This document shows, piece after piece, positions 35,765-43,902 of a stretch of DNA of 64,000 nucleotides. This stretch comes from Kribbella sp. VKM Ac-2569 (GTDB lineage Bacteria > Actinomycetota > Actinomycetes > Propionibacteriales > Kribbellaceae): positions 2,294,001 through 2,358,000 of the forward strand of contig NZ_SGXJ01000001.1 of NCBI RefSeq assembly GCF_004216905.1, given 5' to 3'. The position numbers were made by a program, and so were the translations under genes. The first letter of the stretch is position 1, and each line of letters starts with the position of its first letter. The notes under the pieces were generated by a model, which was not told where the DNA came from, ran no database searches, and saw nothing but the letters and a program-made list of their open reading frames with translations.

Positions 35765-36673
35765 ATGTCACACCCCATCCGCAGGCGCACTGCCCTTGCC
35801 GGTGTGCCCGCCGTACTGCTGGGTCTGGCGAGCGCACCGGCAGCGAACGCCGCACCAGCCCCCTACCCCACGAGATTCGAGTTGCCGGACGGATTCCAGC
35901 CGGAAGGCATCGCGATCGCCCGCGGTACGGCGTACTTCGGTTCTCGCGCCGACGGGGACATCTACGCCGCCGACCTGCGGACCGGCCGGGGCAAGGTGAT
36001 CAGCCAGGGCCCGAGCACCGGCTCTCTCGGGATGAAGGTCGACCCGTTCGGCCGCCTGTTCGTGGCCGGGGCCGCCGGCGGGAACGGGCGGGTGATCGAC
36101 ACCCGCACCGGAAAGATCCTGGCCAGCTACACGTTCACCAGCGCGACGCCGACGTTTGTGAACGACGTCGTACTCGCCAAAGACGGCGCGTACTTCACCG
36201 ACTCGCAACAGCCCGTCTTCTACCGAGTCGCCGGCGCGACACCCGAGACGATCCCGCTCAGCGGCGACTACCAGCACCTGCCCGGCAACAACGCGAACGG
36301 CATCTCGCTGACCCCGGACGGCCGCGCTCTGATCATGGTGCAGTCGTCGACCGGCTTCCTGCTCCGGGTCGACCCGCGGACCGGCGTGGCCCGGCGGATC
36401 GACCTCGGCGAGGCGCTGATGACCAATGGCGACGGCCTGCTCCTGCTCGGCCGCACCCTGTACGTCGTCCAGAACCGGCTGAACAAGATCGCGGTGCTCG
36501 AGCTGAACCACACCGGCACGAAGGGCGAGGTGGTTGACGAGCTGACCAGCCCGGACTTCGACGTACCGACGACCGTCGCCGCGTTCGGCAACCGGCTCTA
36601 CCTACCGAACGCCCGCTTCACCACGCCACCGACTCCCACCACGGAGTACTGGGTCACAGCAGTCGATCGCTGA
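35765..36673 (+). CDS. Secreted SMP-30-like beta-propeller protein, paralogue 1
   Basis: This 302-residue exported protein has an N-terminal signal with a twin-arginine-like IRRRTALAG and cleavage likely after NAA (near residue 30). The mature part is a six-bladed beta-propeller of the SMP-30/gluconolactonase kind (LPDGFQPEGIAI, TGRGKVISQGP, TFVNDVVLAKDGAYFTDS). It is clearly paralogous to the next gene. Members bind calcium and may be lactonases, but no catalytic proof is visible. It is divergent from the M13 peptidase gene. Confidence 0.85.
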   Translation: MSHPIRRRTALAGVPAVLLGLASAPAANAAPAPYPTRFELPDGFQPEGIAIARGTAYFGSRADGDIYAADLRTGRGKVISQGPSTGSLGMKVDPFGRLFVAGAAGGNGRVIDTRTGKILASYTFTSATPTFVNDVVLAKDGAYFTDSQQPVFYRVAGATPETIPLSGDYQHLPGNNANGISLTPDGRALIMVQSSTGFLLRVDPRTGVARRIDLGEALMTNGDGLLLLGRTLYVVQNRLNKIAVLELNHTGTKGEVVDELTSPDFDVPTTVAAFGNRLYLPNARFTTPPTPTTEYWVTAVDR

Positions 36674-36725
36674 ACCGTTCCCGGCTGCCACCGGCCGTTC
36701 TACGGTGTGCCGAAGGGGAGGAAAT

Positions 36726-37745
36726 ATGAACATCCGCAACATCACAGCCCTGATCGGGCTGCCAGCGCTCATGCTGGGCCTCGTCACCACGTCGGCAGCC
36801 GCCGCCACCGCCCCGCCCGCACAAGGTCCGGCTGTCGTCAAGCACTCCGTCGACGACGGCATGTGCGATCGCATCCGGTTCGGATCAGCCACAGACAAAC
36901 AGTCCGAGGCGTTCCCGGCGCGGGTCGCGCTACCGGACGGATTCCAGCCGGAGGGCATCGCGATCAGCGGCAGTACGGCGTACTTCGGATCGCTGGCCGA
37001 CGGCGACATCTACGCCGCCACACTGCGCACCGGACGCGGCAAGGTGATCAGCCAGGGACCCGGTACGCCGTCGGTCGGTCTGAAGGCGGACGACCGCGGG
37101 CGGCTGTGGATCGCCGGCGGATCGAGCGGTACGGCGCGCGTCGTCGACATCCGCACCGGCAAGATCCTGAAGAGCTACCCGCTGACCACCGAGCCGGCGA
37201 CGTTCGTGAACGACGTCGTACTGAGCAAGACCAGCGCGTGGTTCACGGACTCCAGTCGGCCGGTCGTCTACCAGGTGCCGATCGGCCGCCACGGCCAACT
37301 GCTGAACCAGGTGCGGACCGTGCCGCTGACCGGCGACTACGTGCACGATCCGACCGGGTTCAACGGCAACGGCCTCACGCTCACGCCGGACGGCCGCGCG
37401 GTGATCATCGTGCAGTCGTCGACCGGGTTCCTGTTCCGGGTCGATCCGCGGACCGGCGTCACGAAACGCGTCGACCTGGGCGGCACGCTGATGACGAACG
37501 GCGACGGCATGCTGCTGCTCGGCCGGACGCTGTATGTCGTGCAGAACTTCTCCAACCAGGTCGCGGTGGTGAGCCTGAACCGGGCCGGGACGACGGGCAC
37601 GCAGACCCGGACCATCACCGATCCGGGCTTCGACATCCCGACGACCGCGGCCGCGTTCGGGCACCGGCTCTACCTGGCCAACGCCCGTTTCAGCACTCCA
37701 CCGACGGCCACGACGCCCTATTGGGCAACGGCGGTCCGGCGCTGA
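36726..37745 (+). CDS. Secreted SMP-30-like beta-propeller protein, paralogue 2
   Basis: This 339-residue exported protein starts at ATG 36726 with a strong GGGGAGGAAAT ribosome binding site; an upstream in-frame ATG at 36705 is less likely. The Sec-type signal peptide lacks the twin arginine of its neighbour. An added segment of about 35 residues (containing DGMCDRIRFG) precedes the propeller. Long stretches match paralogue 1 (VQSSTGFL-RVDPRTGV, LMTNGDG-LLLGRTLYVVQN), so the pair arose by tandem duplication. The function is probably extracellular binding or lactone hydrolysis; unknown. Confidence 0.85.
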   Translation: MNIRNITALIGLPALMLGLVTTSAAAATAPPAQGPAVVKHSVDDGMCDRIRFGSATDKQSEAFPARVALPDGFQPEGIAISGSTAYFGSLADGDIYAATLRTGRGKVISQGPGTPSVGLKADDRGRLWIAGGSSGTARVVDIRTGKILKSYPLTTEPATFVNDVVLSKTSAWFTDSSRPVVYQVPIGRHGQLLNQVRTVPLTGDYVHDPTGFNGNGLTLTPDGRAVIIVQSSTGFLFRVDPRTGVTKRVDLGGTLMTNGDGMLLLGRTLYVVQNFSNQVAVVSLNRAGTTGTQTRTITDPGFDIPTTAAAFGHRLYLANARFSTPPTATTPYWATAVRR

Positions 37746-37748
37746 GGG

Positions 37749-38042
37749 TCAGCGGACGGTGCGGAGGTCGCCTCGGGCTGCGGCCTTGAGGCGGCTTCCG
37801 CACGACAGGCGCACGGAGTAGCCGGCCGGGATGTTCAGCGGCTCGCCGGTCTGCGGGTTGCGGCCGGTGCGCGGGGCGCGCATGACCCGCTCGATGCTGA
37901 GCAGGCCGGTCAGCGACACCTTGTCGCCGCGCTGCACGGCCTCGGTGACGACGTCGCCCAGCGCGTCGATGACCTTCTCGGCCTGGCCCCGCGGGATACC
38001 CGCCTTCTGCGCCACGCCGGCGATCAGTTCGTTCCGGTTCAC
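37749..38042 (-). CDS. HU-family nucleoid DNA-binding protein
   Basis: This 97-residue short HU/IHF protein has the start MNRNELIAGVAQKAG with a GTG initiator and the dimerisation helices. The DNA-binding arm has RAPRTGRNPQTGEPLNIPAGYSV (residues about 55-77), with the conserved Asn-Pro turn that intercalates in DNA. It lacks the long lysine-rich C-terminal tail of actinobacterial HupB/HupS, so it is the short type. It converges on the propeller gene with a 3-bp gap. The chromosome-organising role follows from the family. Confidence 0.93.
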   Translation of the reverse strand: MNRNELIAGVAQKAGIPRGQAEKVIDALGDVVTEAVQRGDKVSLTGLLSIERVMRAPRTGRNPQTGEPLNIPAGYSVRLSCGSRLKAAARGDLRTVR

Positions 38043-38125
38043 GGCTCTCCTCAGACTCGGTTCAACCTTCCGATCCGCACCTTAACCGAAATGATTGTCG
38101 TTAGCGAGAAGCATCCGAATACCGG

Positions 38126-38911
38126 TCAGAGCCAATCCCGGTCGTGCCAGTGGTTCTGCCAGCGATTGTCGATCGCTTCGTCGGCGCGCTGGTAGCGGAT
38201 GTCGGTCGACAGGCGGAACTCCGTCGACACGTTGTCGAGGGCCGCGTGGATGGTGTGCGCGGTGTGTACGACGACGTCTCCGGCCGCGTAGTCCGCGACC
38301 AGCCAGTTGGCGTCGTACTGCGTGGCCAGAGCGGGCAGGTCCGCGGTGATGGACGCAGCCGGGCGCTTCAGTCGGCCGGCTGCCTCTTCCTCGAGCACCC
38401 TGTGGTGGCTGCCCTCCAGGTAGGTCAGTCCGCCGCGACTGACCGGGCAGTCACCCAGCGGGATCCACGCGGACAGCACCTGGTCGCTACCGCCGCGCAG
38501 GTACACGAGGTCGTAGTGCGCCTGCGTCGCCGTACCGATGCCGTTCTCACCCGGCGCTGTCTGCCGGATGATCTTCCGCCGGTGCAGGAACGGCTCACCA
38601 CCGAGGAACCACTCGAACCAGCCCTTCAACGCCGGCTGCGCACAGAAGGCCGCGTACTCGGCCCCCGGCACGATCTCCTCGAACAGCACCTTCCGGTACG
38701 ACGCTCTGTCCGCAACAGCCTCCGTCAACCCGAAGTAGTACTCCCGGAACGCCAGCACCACCGCAGGGTCCAGCAGACCGGTCATGAACAGGTACCCGTC
38801 CTGCTGCAACCGTGCGCGTAGCTGGCCCCGATCACCCCGCTCCTCCTCAGGCACCGCAACCAACTCACTCAACAGCTGCTCATCGAGCACATATCCGTTA
38901 GACGTCAGCAC
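38126..38911 (-). CDS. Phytanoyl-CoA dioxygenase (PhyH) family protein
   Basis: This 261-residue Fe(II)/2-oxoglutarate-dependent oxygenase has a likely metal triad in HYDLVYLRGG (His and Asp near residue 130) and the distal His of VVHTAHTIHAA (near 215), with a following Arg for 2-oxoglutarate. GTG 38911 gives VLTSNGYVLDEQ, close to the start of related actinobacterial proteins, and GGAGG lies just before it. A longer start at GTG 38953 is possible. It is divergent from an AraC-family gene that probably controls it. The substrate is unknown. Confidence 0.85.
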   Translation of the reverse strand: MLTSNGYVLDEQLLSELVAVPEEERGDRGQLRARLQQDGYLFMTGLLDPAVVLAFREYYFGLTEAVADRASYRKVLFEEIVPGAEYAAFCAQPALKGWFEWFLGGEPFLHRRKIIRQTAPGENGIGTATQAHYDLVYLRGGSDQVLSAWIPLGDCPVSRGGLTYLEGSHHRVLEEEAAGRLKRPAASITADLPALATQYDANWLVADYAAGDVVVHTAHTIHAALDNVSTEFRLSTDIRYQRADEAIDNRWQNHWHDRDWL

Positions 38912-38981
38912 ACCTCCATTCCACCGGCGTACGGCGCTCAGCGGAATAGACACCCGCCCCGGCTTCTTGGACTCTTGTACC

Positions 38982-39785
38982 GTGCAGAACTGGTCGACCT
39001 ACCTGACACCAGGCGCTGTTGAGAGCCAACTTGGACTCTTCTGTCTCGGCGCCGGCGAACAGATGCACGACGCCAAGCCAGCACCGGACCGTGCGCTCGG
39101 CTGTCACGCCCTCGTCTGGCTGAGAGAAGGCCGCGGCCACCTGTTGCACGGCCCTGACCGTCAACTGCACGTGGTACGCGCACCTGCGATGCTCTGGCTC
39201 TTCCCCGGCGTCCTGCACGGCTACCGCCCCGCGACACGCTGGCGTCAGGCCTGGACCCTGTTCAGCGGACCTGCGACCGCAGCACTCACCTCACTCGGGC
39301 ACCTCGATCCCAGCCAACCAGTCCGCCGGTACGGCGACCCGCGTCCGATCGACCGCGCGTTCACTCGACTCCTCCGCGTCAGCACTCAGCACAACGCCGT
39401 ACAGCTCACGGGAGCGCTCTACGACCTGATCGGTCAGGCTGGAACGAGTTCTGGTGACGGAGTGGCCGCACGGCTCGCTGAGCTCGCGTGTACGCCGATG
39501 AGCATTCAGGACTACGCCAGTGAGCTAGGACTCACCGTGAACGAGTTGCGCGACGCAGTACGCCGTACGACAGGCTCAACCCCGCATGAGCTCGTTCTGA
39601 GTACCAGACTCAGCTCTGCAAAGGTTTTGCTCGCCGAGGAGGACCTGTCCGTTGCGGCCGTCGCGCGCCGGGTCGGGTACGACGATCCGGCGTACTTCAG
39701 CCGCCTGTTCGCCGCCAGGGTTGGGATGTCGCCGGTCGCGTTCCGGCGGTCTGGTTCGATCTCCGGGCCGATTTCCTCCCTTTGA
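38982..39785 (+). CDS. AraC-family transcriptional regulator
   Basis: This 267-residue regulator has an N-terminal cupin-like effector domain (residues about 10-130; LVWLREGRGHLLHG) and a C-terminal AraC double helix-turn-helix (residues about 165-260; MSIQDYASELGLTVNELRDAV, then LSVAAVARRVGYDDPAYFSRLFAARVG by position). GTG 38982 is my choice because upstream in-frame sequence overlaps the divergent PhyH gene and lacks homology. Short divergent spacing with PhyH suggests mutual regulation. Confidence 0.87.
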   Translation: MQNWSTYLTPGAVESQLGLFCLGAGEQMHDAKPAPDRALGCHALVWLREGRGHLLHGPDRQLHVVRAPAMLWLFPGVLHGYRPATRWRQAWTLFSGPATAALTSLGHLDPSQPVRRYGDPRPIDRAFTRLLRVSTQHNAVQLTGALYDLIGQAGTSSGDGVAARLAELACTPMSIQDYASELGLTVNELRDAVRRTTGSTPHELVLSTRLSSAKVLLAEEDLSVAAVARRVGYDDPAYFSRLFAARVGMSPVAFRRSGSISGPISSL

Positions 39786-39863
39786 CGGAGGCGCCATCGA
39801 CTTTCCGACGTGTAAAACCATTCACTGGGGTGACGTGCTTGGGGGCCGGTCACCGATACGGTC

Positions 39864-40886
39864 ATGGCTATGAGTGAAACGCAGCCCATCGACCCGCGAC
39901 AGGCGAACCCGGCGCGACGCCCGAAGAAGCGCCGCAACTGGTTCCTCCGGACCGTCGGACTGATCGTCCTGCTGTTCGTTCTGATGCTGATCGCGGTCCC
40001 GCTCTACGCCTGGAGCCGGATCGACAAGCTCGACGCGATGCCCACCGGCGAGCGGCCCGCCGAGACCCCCGGTACGACGTACCTGATGGTCGGATCGGAC
40101 GCCCGCGAGGACCTCAGCCGGGCCGAGCGCGCCCGGCTGCACACCGGCGGCGACGCCGGCCCGCCGCGGACCGACTCGATCATGCTGATGCACGTCCCGA
40201 AGTCCGGCCCGACGGTGCTGATCAGCATCCCGCGCGACAGCGCGGTGAACATCCCGGGTGTCGAGGGCAAGCAGAAGATCAACGCCGCCTTCAACAAGGG
40301 TCCGGCGTCCCTGATCCAGACGATCGAGAACAACACCGGGCTGCGCATCGACCACTACGTCGAGGTCGGCTTCGGCGGCTTCGCCAGCGTCATCGACAGT
40401 GTCGGGGGCATCAACATGTGTTTGCCCAAGGCAATGAAGGACGAGGACGCGCACATCGACCTGCCGGCCGGCTGCCAGGAGCTCGACGGCGTCAACGCCC
40501 TCGGCTACGTACGGTCCCGGAAGGCCGACGGCAAGAACGACTTCGGCCGGACCGAGCGGCAGCGGCAGATGGTCGGCGCCGTCGCGAAGAAGGCCGCCTC
40601 GCCGTCGACGTTCCTGAACCCGTTCCGGTACTACAGCGTCGCGACCAAGGGCGTCGACGCGCTGACCGTCGACAAGGACATGAGCCTGTTCGACTTCGTC
40701 CGGTTCGCCCGCGGCATGCAGGCGATCTCCGGCAGCAGCGGCGTCGCGCTGAGCGTGCCGACCAGCGACGACAGTTTCCAGCTCTGCTGCAACCGGGGTG
40801 ACGCCGTGAAGTGGGACAACGCCAAGGCGAAAGCGCTCTTCAACGCGCTCAAGGAAGACAACACCAGCGGCCTGAAGAGCAGTTGA
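39864..40886 (+). CDS. LytR-CpsA-Psr (LCP) family cell-wall transferase
   Basis: This 340-residue membrane-anchored enzyme probably links teichoic acid-like or other glycopolymers to peptidoglycan. It has a basic cytoplasmic N-terminus, one membrane helix (residues about 27-50) and an extracellular LCP domain with the pyrophosphate-lipid-binding Arg/Asp residues (GSDAREDL, RTDSIMLMHV, SIPRDSAVNIPG, and DHYVEVGFGGFASVIDSVGGI by position near 155). It ends TTGA-overlapping with the YndJ-like gene. Confidence 0.92.
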   Translation: MAMSETQPIDPRQANPARRPKKRRNWFLRTVGLIVLLFVLMLIAVPLYAWSRIDKLDAMPTGERPAETPGTTYLMVGSDAREDLSRAERARLHTGGDAGPPRTDSIMLMHVPKSGPTVLISIPRDSAVNIPGVEGKQKINAAFNKGPASLIQTIENNTGLRIDHYVEVGFGGFASVIDSVGGINMCLPKAMKDEDAHIDLPAGCQELDGVNALGYVRSRKADGKNDFGRTERQRQMVGAVAKKAASPSTFLNPFRYYSVATKGVDALTVDKDMSLFDFVRFARGMQAISGSSGVALSVPTSDDSFQLCCNRGDAVKWDNAKAKALFNALKEDNTSGLKSS

Positions 40887-41662
40887 CCGTCCTCGTCCAC
40901 GCGGTGGTGAGCCTGGGGATGCTCATCGTCGTACCCCTCGGACTCACTCTCCTGCCGACGCGAACCGCCAGCAACCGCTGGTGGTTCGCGTTCGCCGTTC
41001 CTGGGGCGGTAGCTCTGTGGCTGCCCCGTGGTGCGGTGTCGATCGTGCTGGCGTCGGCCTACTTCGCCGGCACGCTCGTCCTGATCGCACTGGCTGCACG
41101 GCACTTCTTCCAGCACAGGACCGTCAGCACGCGACAGGTGGCGCTCTACACCGCACTGGCCACGCCGTCGATCGCAGCGCTCGCACTGGTCGCCGAGCGT
41201 TCGTCGTACGAGCTGTTCGGCTTCAACCTGACCGTGCTGTCGCTGACGGTCGCCCACTTCCATTTCGCGGGCTTCGCGGCCGCACTGATGGCCTACCTGG
41301 CTGCGGACGGTCTAGCGGCGGTGAGCGTTCCGCTGGGTACTGCGATCGTTCTGCTCGGGTTCTTCCTCGGTGACCCGGTAGAGCTCGCAGGAGCCGTCGT
41401 ACTGACCACAGGTATGTGGCTGGTCGGCTGGAACCTGTGGAAGCGGTCGCAGCGTGCGGACCGGACTACAGCGATCCTGTTGATCGTGTCCGGCTCCGTG
41501 CTCGTGCTGACGATGCTGCTCGCCGTCAGCTGGGCACTGGGACATGTGGTGGACACGCCGTACCTACCGTTGGAGTGGATGGTTGCCACGCACGGTGTGG
41601 CGAATGCGGTTGGCTTTGGGTTGTGCGGCGTACTGGCGATGCGACGGGAAGGAGCCCGATGA
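40883..41662 (+). CDS. YndJ-like membrane protein
   Basis: This 259-residue integral membrane protein has about seven to eight helices and matches the YndJ family in general appearance, including the intramembrane motif VAHFHFAGFAAAL near residue 120 and ATHGVANAVGFGLCG near the C-terminus, both with histidines. TTG 40883 overlaps the LCP stop as TTGA, the same arrangement seen at 2905; an internal later start is possible. Its stop overlaps the DUF1990 gene start. The function is unknown; histidines in helices could bind metal or haem. Confidence 0.8.
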   Translation: MTVLVHAVVSLGMLIVVPLGLTLLPTRTASNRWWFAFAVPGAVALWLPRGAVSIVLASAYFAGTLVLIALAARHFFQHRTVSTRQVALYTALATPSIAALALVAERSSYELFGFNLTVLSLTVAHFHFAGFAAALMAYLAADGLAAVSVPLGTAIVLLGFFLGDPVELAGAVVLTTGMWLVGWNLWKRSQRADRTTAILLIVSGSVLVLTMLLAVSWALGHVVDTPYLPLEWMVATHGVANAVGFGLCGVLAMRREGAR

Positions 41663-42210
41663 AGCTGGAAGACCTGGCGGGGTTGCGGTTCACGTACGAC
41701 GAGGTCGGGTGCACGCAGTACGACGACACGCCCGAGGGCTACCACCGACTGGAGTACCGGGAGCGGATCGGCGACGGGGACGAGGTGTTCCAGCGGGCTG
41801 CTGACGCGTTGCTGACGTGGCGCATGCACCGGGCGGCCGGCATACCGGTGACTGCAACCGCCACACCACCGGAGGTCGGCACCGACTCACTGGGCCGCCT
41901 AGGACCGGGCATGCTGATCCCTCGGCTCCGAACACGGACCCAGCGAGGTCTGCCAGTCCCGTGCCGGGTCGTCTGGGTCGTCAACGAACCGGACCGCATC
42001 GGCTTCGCGTACGGCACCTTGAAAGGCCACCCCGAGGCCGGCGAGGAGTGCTTCCTGATCACCCGTGACCAGGACGGCGTGTACGCCACTATCCGCGCCT
42101 ACAGCCGCCCTGCCACCTGGTACACCCACCTGGCCGGCCCCGTCACCCGCAAGGCCCAGCACTACGCCGCCACCCGCTACACCGCAGCCCTCCGCCGCCT
42201 AGCCACATAG
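41659..42210 (+). CDS. DUF1990 family protein
   Basis: This 183-residue soluble protein of the DUF1990 family has conserved pieces GLRFTYDEVG at the start, GYHRLEYRERIGDG (near residue 22), PCRVVWVVNEPDRIGFAYGTLKGHPEAGEE by position (near 100) and YATRYTAALRRL at the end. ATG 41659 has GGAAGGAG and overlaps the YndJ stop as ATGA. The fold resembles a SRPBCC-like small-molecule binder, which I infer from the pattern. A strong terminator follows. Confidence 0.85.
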   Translation: MKLEDLAGLRFTYDEVGCTQYDDTPEGYHRLEYRERIGDGDEVFQRAADALLTWRMHRAAGIPVTATATPPEVGTDSLGRLGPGMLIPRLRTRTQRGLPVPCRVVWVVNEPDRIGFAYGTLKGHPEAGEECFLITRDQDGVYATIRAYSRPATWYTHLAGPVTRKAQHYAATRYTAALRRLAT

Positions 42211-42221
42211 GGCAAAGCAAA

Positions 42222-42251
42222 GGCCCCGCGAGCTCATACCTCCGCGGGGCC
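42222..42251 (+). terminator. Terminator hairpin
   Basis: A perfect 9-bp GC stem, GGCCCCGCG (42222-42230) with CGCGGGGCC (42243-42251), has a 12-bp loop and lies 12 bp after the DUF1990 stop. It ends the LCP-YndJ-DUF1990 unit and separates it from ung. Confidence 0.8.
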
Positions 42252-42357
42252 GCGACCTTTGTACCGTCTGCAGCCGCACCAGCGTTTGAGCGACACGCGA
42301 ACAACGGGCGACAACCCGAGGTGCACTGCGAGCCGCAGTACTGCGAGACTGTGGCGG

Positions 42358-43035
42358 GTGAGTCCTAAGACGTTGTCGGATCTGGTGGCGCCGGACTGGG
42401 CTGAGGCGTTGGCTCCGGTCGAAGGCACTGTGACGCAGATGGGTGAGTTCCTCCGCGGGGAGATCGCCGCGGGGCGGGCGTACCTGCCGGCCGGGGAGAA
42501 CGTGCTCCGAGCGTTCCACCGGCCTCTCCAGCAGGTGAAGGTGCTCGTCGTCGGACAGGACCCGTACCCGACCCCCGGACACCCGGTCGGACTCAGTTTC
42601 TCGGTGGCCCCCGACGTACGGCCGATCCCCCGGAGTCTCGCGAACATCTATCGCGAGCTGATGGCGGACGTCGGCGTACCGGCGCCGTCCAACGGCGACC
42701 TCACCCCCTGGGCCGATCAGGGCGTACTGATGCTCAACAGAGTGCTGACCGTGCAGCCCGGCAAGTCCGGGGCGCACCGCGGCAAGGGCTGGGAGAGCGT
42801 CACCGAGCAGGCGATCCACGCGCTGGTGAACCGCGGCGGCCCGCTGGTCGCGATCCTCTGGGGACGCGACGCCCAGACGCTCAAGCCGATGCTGGGCAGC
42901 ACGCCGTACGTCGAGAGCGCGCACCCGAGCCCGATGTCCGCCGACCGCGGCTTCTTCGGCTCCCGCCCGTTCAGCCGGGTCAACGCGCTCCTCGCCGAGC
43001 AGGGCGCCGAGCCGGTCGACTGGCGCCTGCCCTAG
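42358..43035 (+). CDS. ung: Uracil-DNA glycosylase, family 1
   Basis: This 225-residue base-excision repair enzyme removes uracil from DNA. The water-activating loop [11 protein letters not shown] lies near residue 63 (catalytic Asp), the [11 protein letters not shown] uracil-recognition segment near 120, and the minor-groove loop [15 protein letters not shown] near 187 (catalytic His). GTG 42358 ([10 protein letters not shown]) is preferred; an upstream in-frame ATG at 42259 falls next to the previous terminator. Confidence 0.94.
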   Translation: MSPKTLSDLVAPDWAEALAPVEGTVTQMGEFLRGEIAAGRAYLPAGENVLRAFHRPLQQVKVLVVGQDPYPTPGHPVGLSFSVAPDVRPIPRSLANIYRELMADVGVPAPSNGDLTPWADQGVLMLNRVLTVQPGKSGAHRGKGWESVTEQAIHALVNRGGPLVAILWGRDAQTLKPMLGSTPYVESAHPSPMSADRGFFGSRPFSRVNALLAEQGAEPVDWRLP

Positions 43036-43054
43036 CCCTCTTTCCCGCCGTACG

Positions 43055-43090
43055 ACGACGCGCCGGACCCATGTGGTCACGGCGCGTTGT
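43055..43090 (+). terminator. Terminator hairpin after ung
   Basis: ACGACGCGCCG (43055-43065) pairs with CGGCGCGTTGT (43080-43090), allowing one G-U, with an inner GACC/GGTC stem and a CATGT loop. TGTGTTT follows. It lies 20 bp after the ung stop and ahead of the DUF969 promoter region. Confidence 0.7.
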
Positions 43091-43200
43091 TGTGTTTCGG
43101 AAAGATTTGTTCGAATGATGCATTGCAGGATCGTTCAACAATCTCCTAAGGTGAGCGGAACATCCCCCTCAGCAACACCGTTCCGTCCCCGGGAGGAACC

Positions 43201-43902
43201 ATGTGGGTTCTGCTCGCTATCGCGGTGGTGGTCGTCGGGTTCGCCCTCCGGATCAACTCGATGCTGGTCGTCACCGCGGCCGGCATCGTGGCCGGCCTGA
43301 TCGGCGGCCTGTCGCCGGTCAAGATCCTGAACGCGTTCGGCGACGGCTTCGCCGGCAGCCGGTCCGTCACCGTCTTCATCGTCACTCTGCCCGTCATCGG
43401 GCTGATCGAGCGCTACGGCCTGCAACACCAGGCCCGCAAGCTCATCGGCAAGCTCAAAGTCGTCACCACAGGCCGCTTGCTGGCCATCTACCTGCTGATC
43501 CGGCAAGGCACCGCGGCCCTCGGCCTGACCAGCATCGGCGGTCCCGCGCAGGCGGTCCGGCCGCTCATCCACCCGATGGCCGCCGGTGCCGCGGAACGCC
43601 GGTACGGCAAGCTCCCGGAGAAACTCCAGGAGAAGATCAAGGGCTTCGCGGCCAGCGCCGACACCATCGGATTGTTCTTCGGTGAGGACATCTTCGTCGC
43701 GATCGGCTCGATCCTGCTGATCACCGGCTTCGTCGACACGACGTACGGCCTGCACCTGGAAGCGATCGACATCGCGCTCTGGGCGATCCCGACCGGGATC
43801 TGCGCGCTGCTCATCCACGGCACCCGGCTGCTGCTCCTCGATCGCCAGCTGGACAAGCTCGCGGCCGAGGACAAGGCCGCGACGAAGGAGGCCGCCCGAT
43901 GA
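43201..43902 (+). CDS. DUF969 family membrane protein, putative 5-oxoproline transporter subunit
   Basis: This 233-residue membrane protein has about five to six helices and matches DUF969. The start is certain, with GGGAGGAACC directly before ATG. Conserved-looking cytoplasmic/loop segments include PVIGLIERYGLQHQARKLI (near residue 63) and LTSIGGPAQAVRPLIHPMA by position near 105. DUF969 and DUF979 proteins always travel together and are annotated as a two-subunit 5-oxoproline transporter. Its stop overlaps the DUF979 start as ATGA. Confidence 0.87.
   Translation: MWVLLAIAVVVVGFALRINSMLVVTAAGIVAGLIGGLSPVKILNAFGDGFAGSRSVTVFIVTLPVIGLIERYGLQHQARKLIGKLKVVTTGRLLAIYLLIRQGTAALGLTSIGGPAQAVRPLIHPMAAGAAERRYGKLPEKLQEKIKGFAASADTIGLFFGEDIFVAIGSILLITGFVDTTYGLHLEAIDIALWAIPTGICALLIHGTRLLLLDRQLDKLAAEDKAATKEAAR

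Noticed and set aside
35635..35790. A 52-codon extension of the M13 peptidase as a possible signal peptide
   Set aside because: The extension lacks a hydrophobic core, and family homology starts just after ATG 35634.
43100..43200. AATG-ATG-CATT and neighbouring short repeats before the DUF969 gene as an operator
   Set aside because: The arms are only four bases and several overlapping alternatives exist, so no specific site can be supported.
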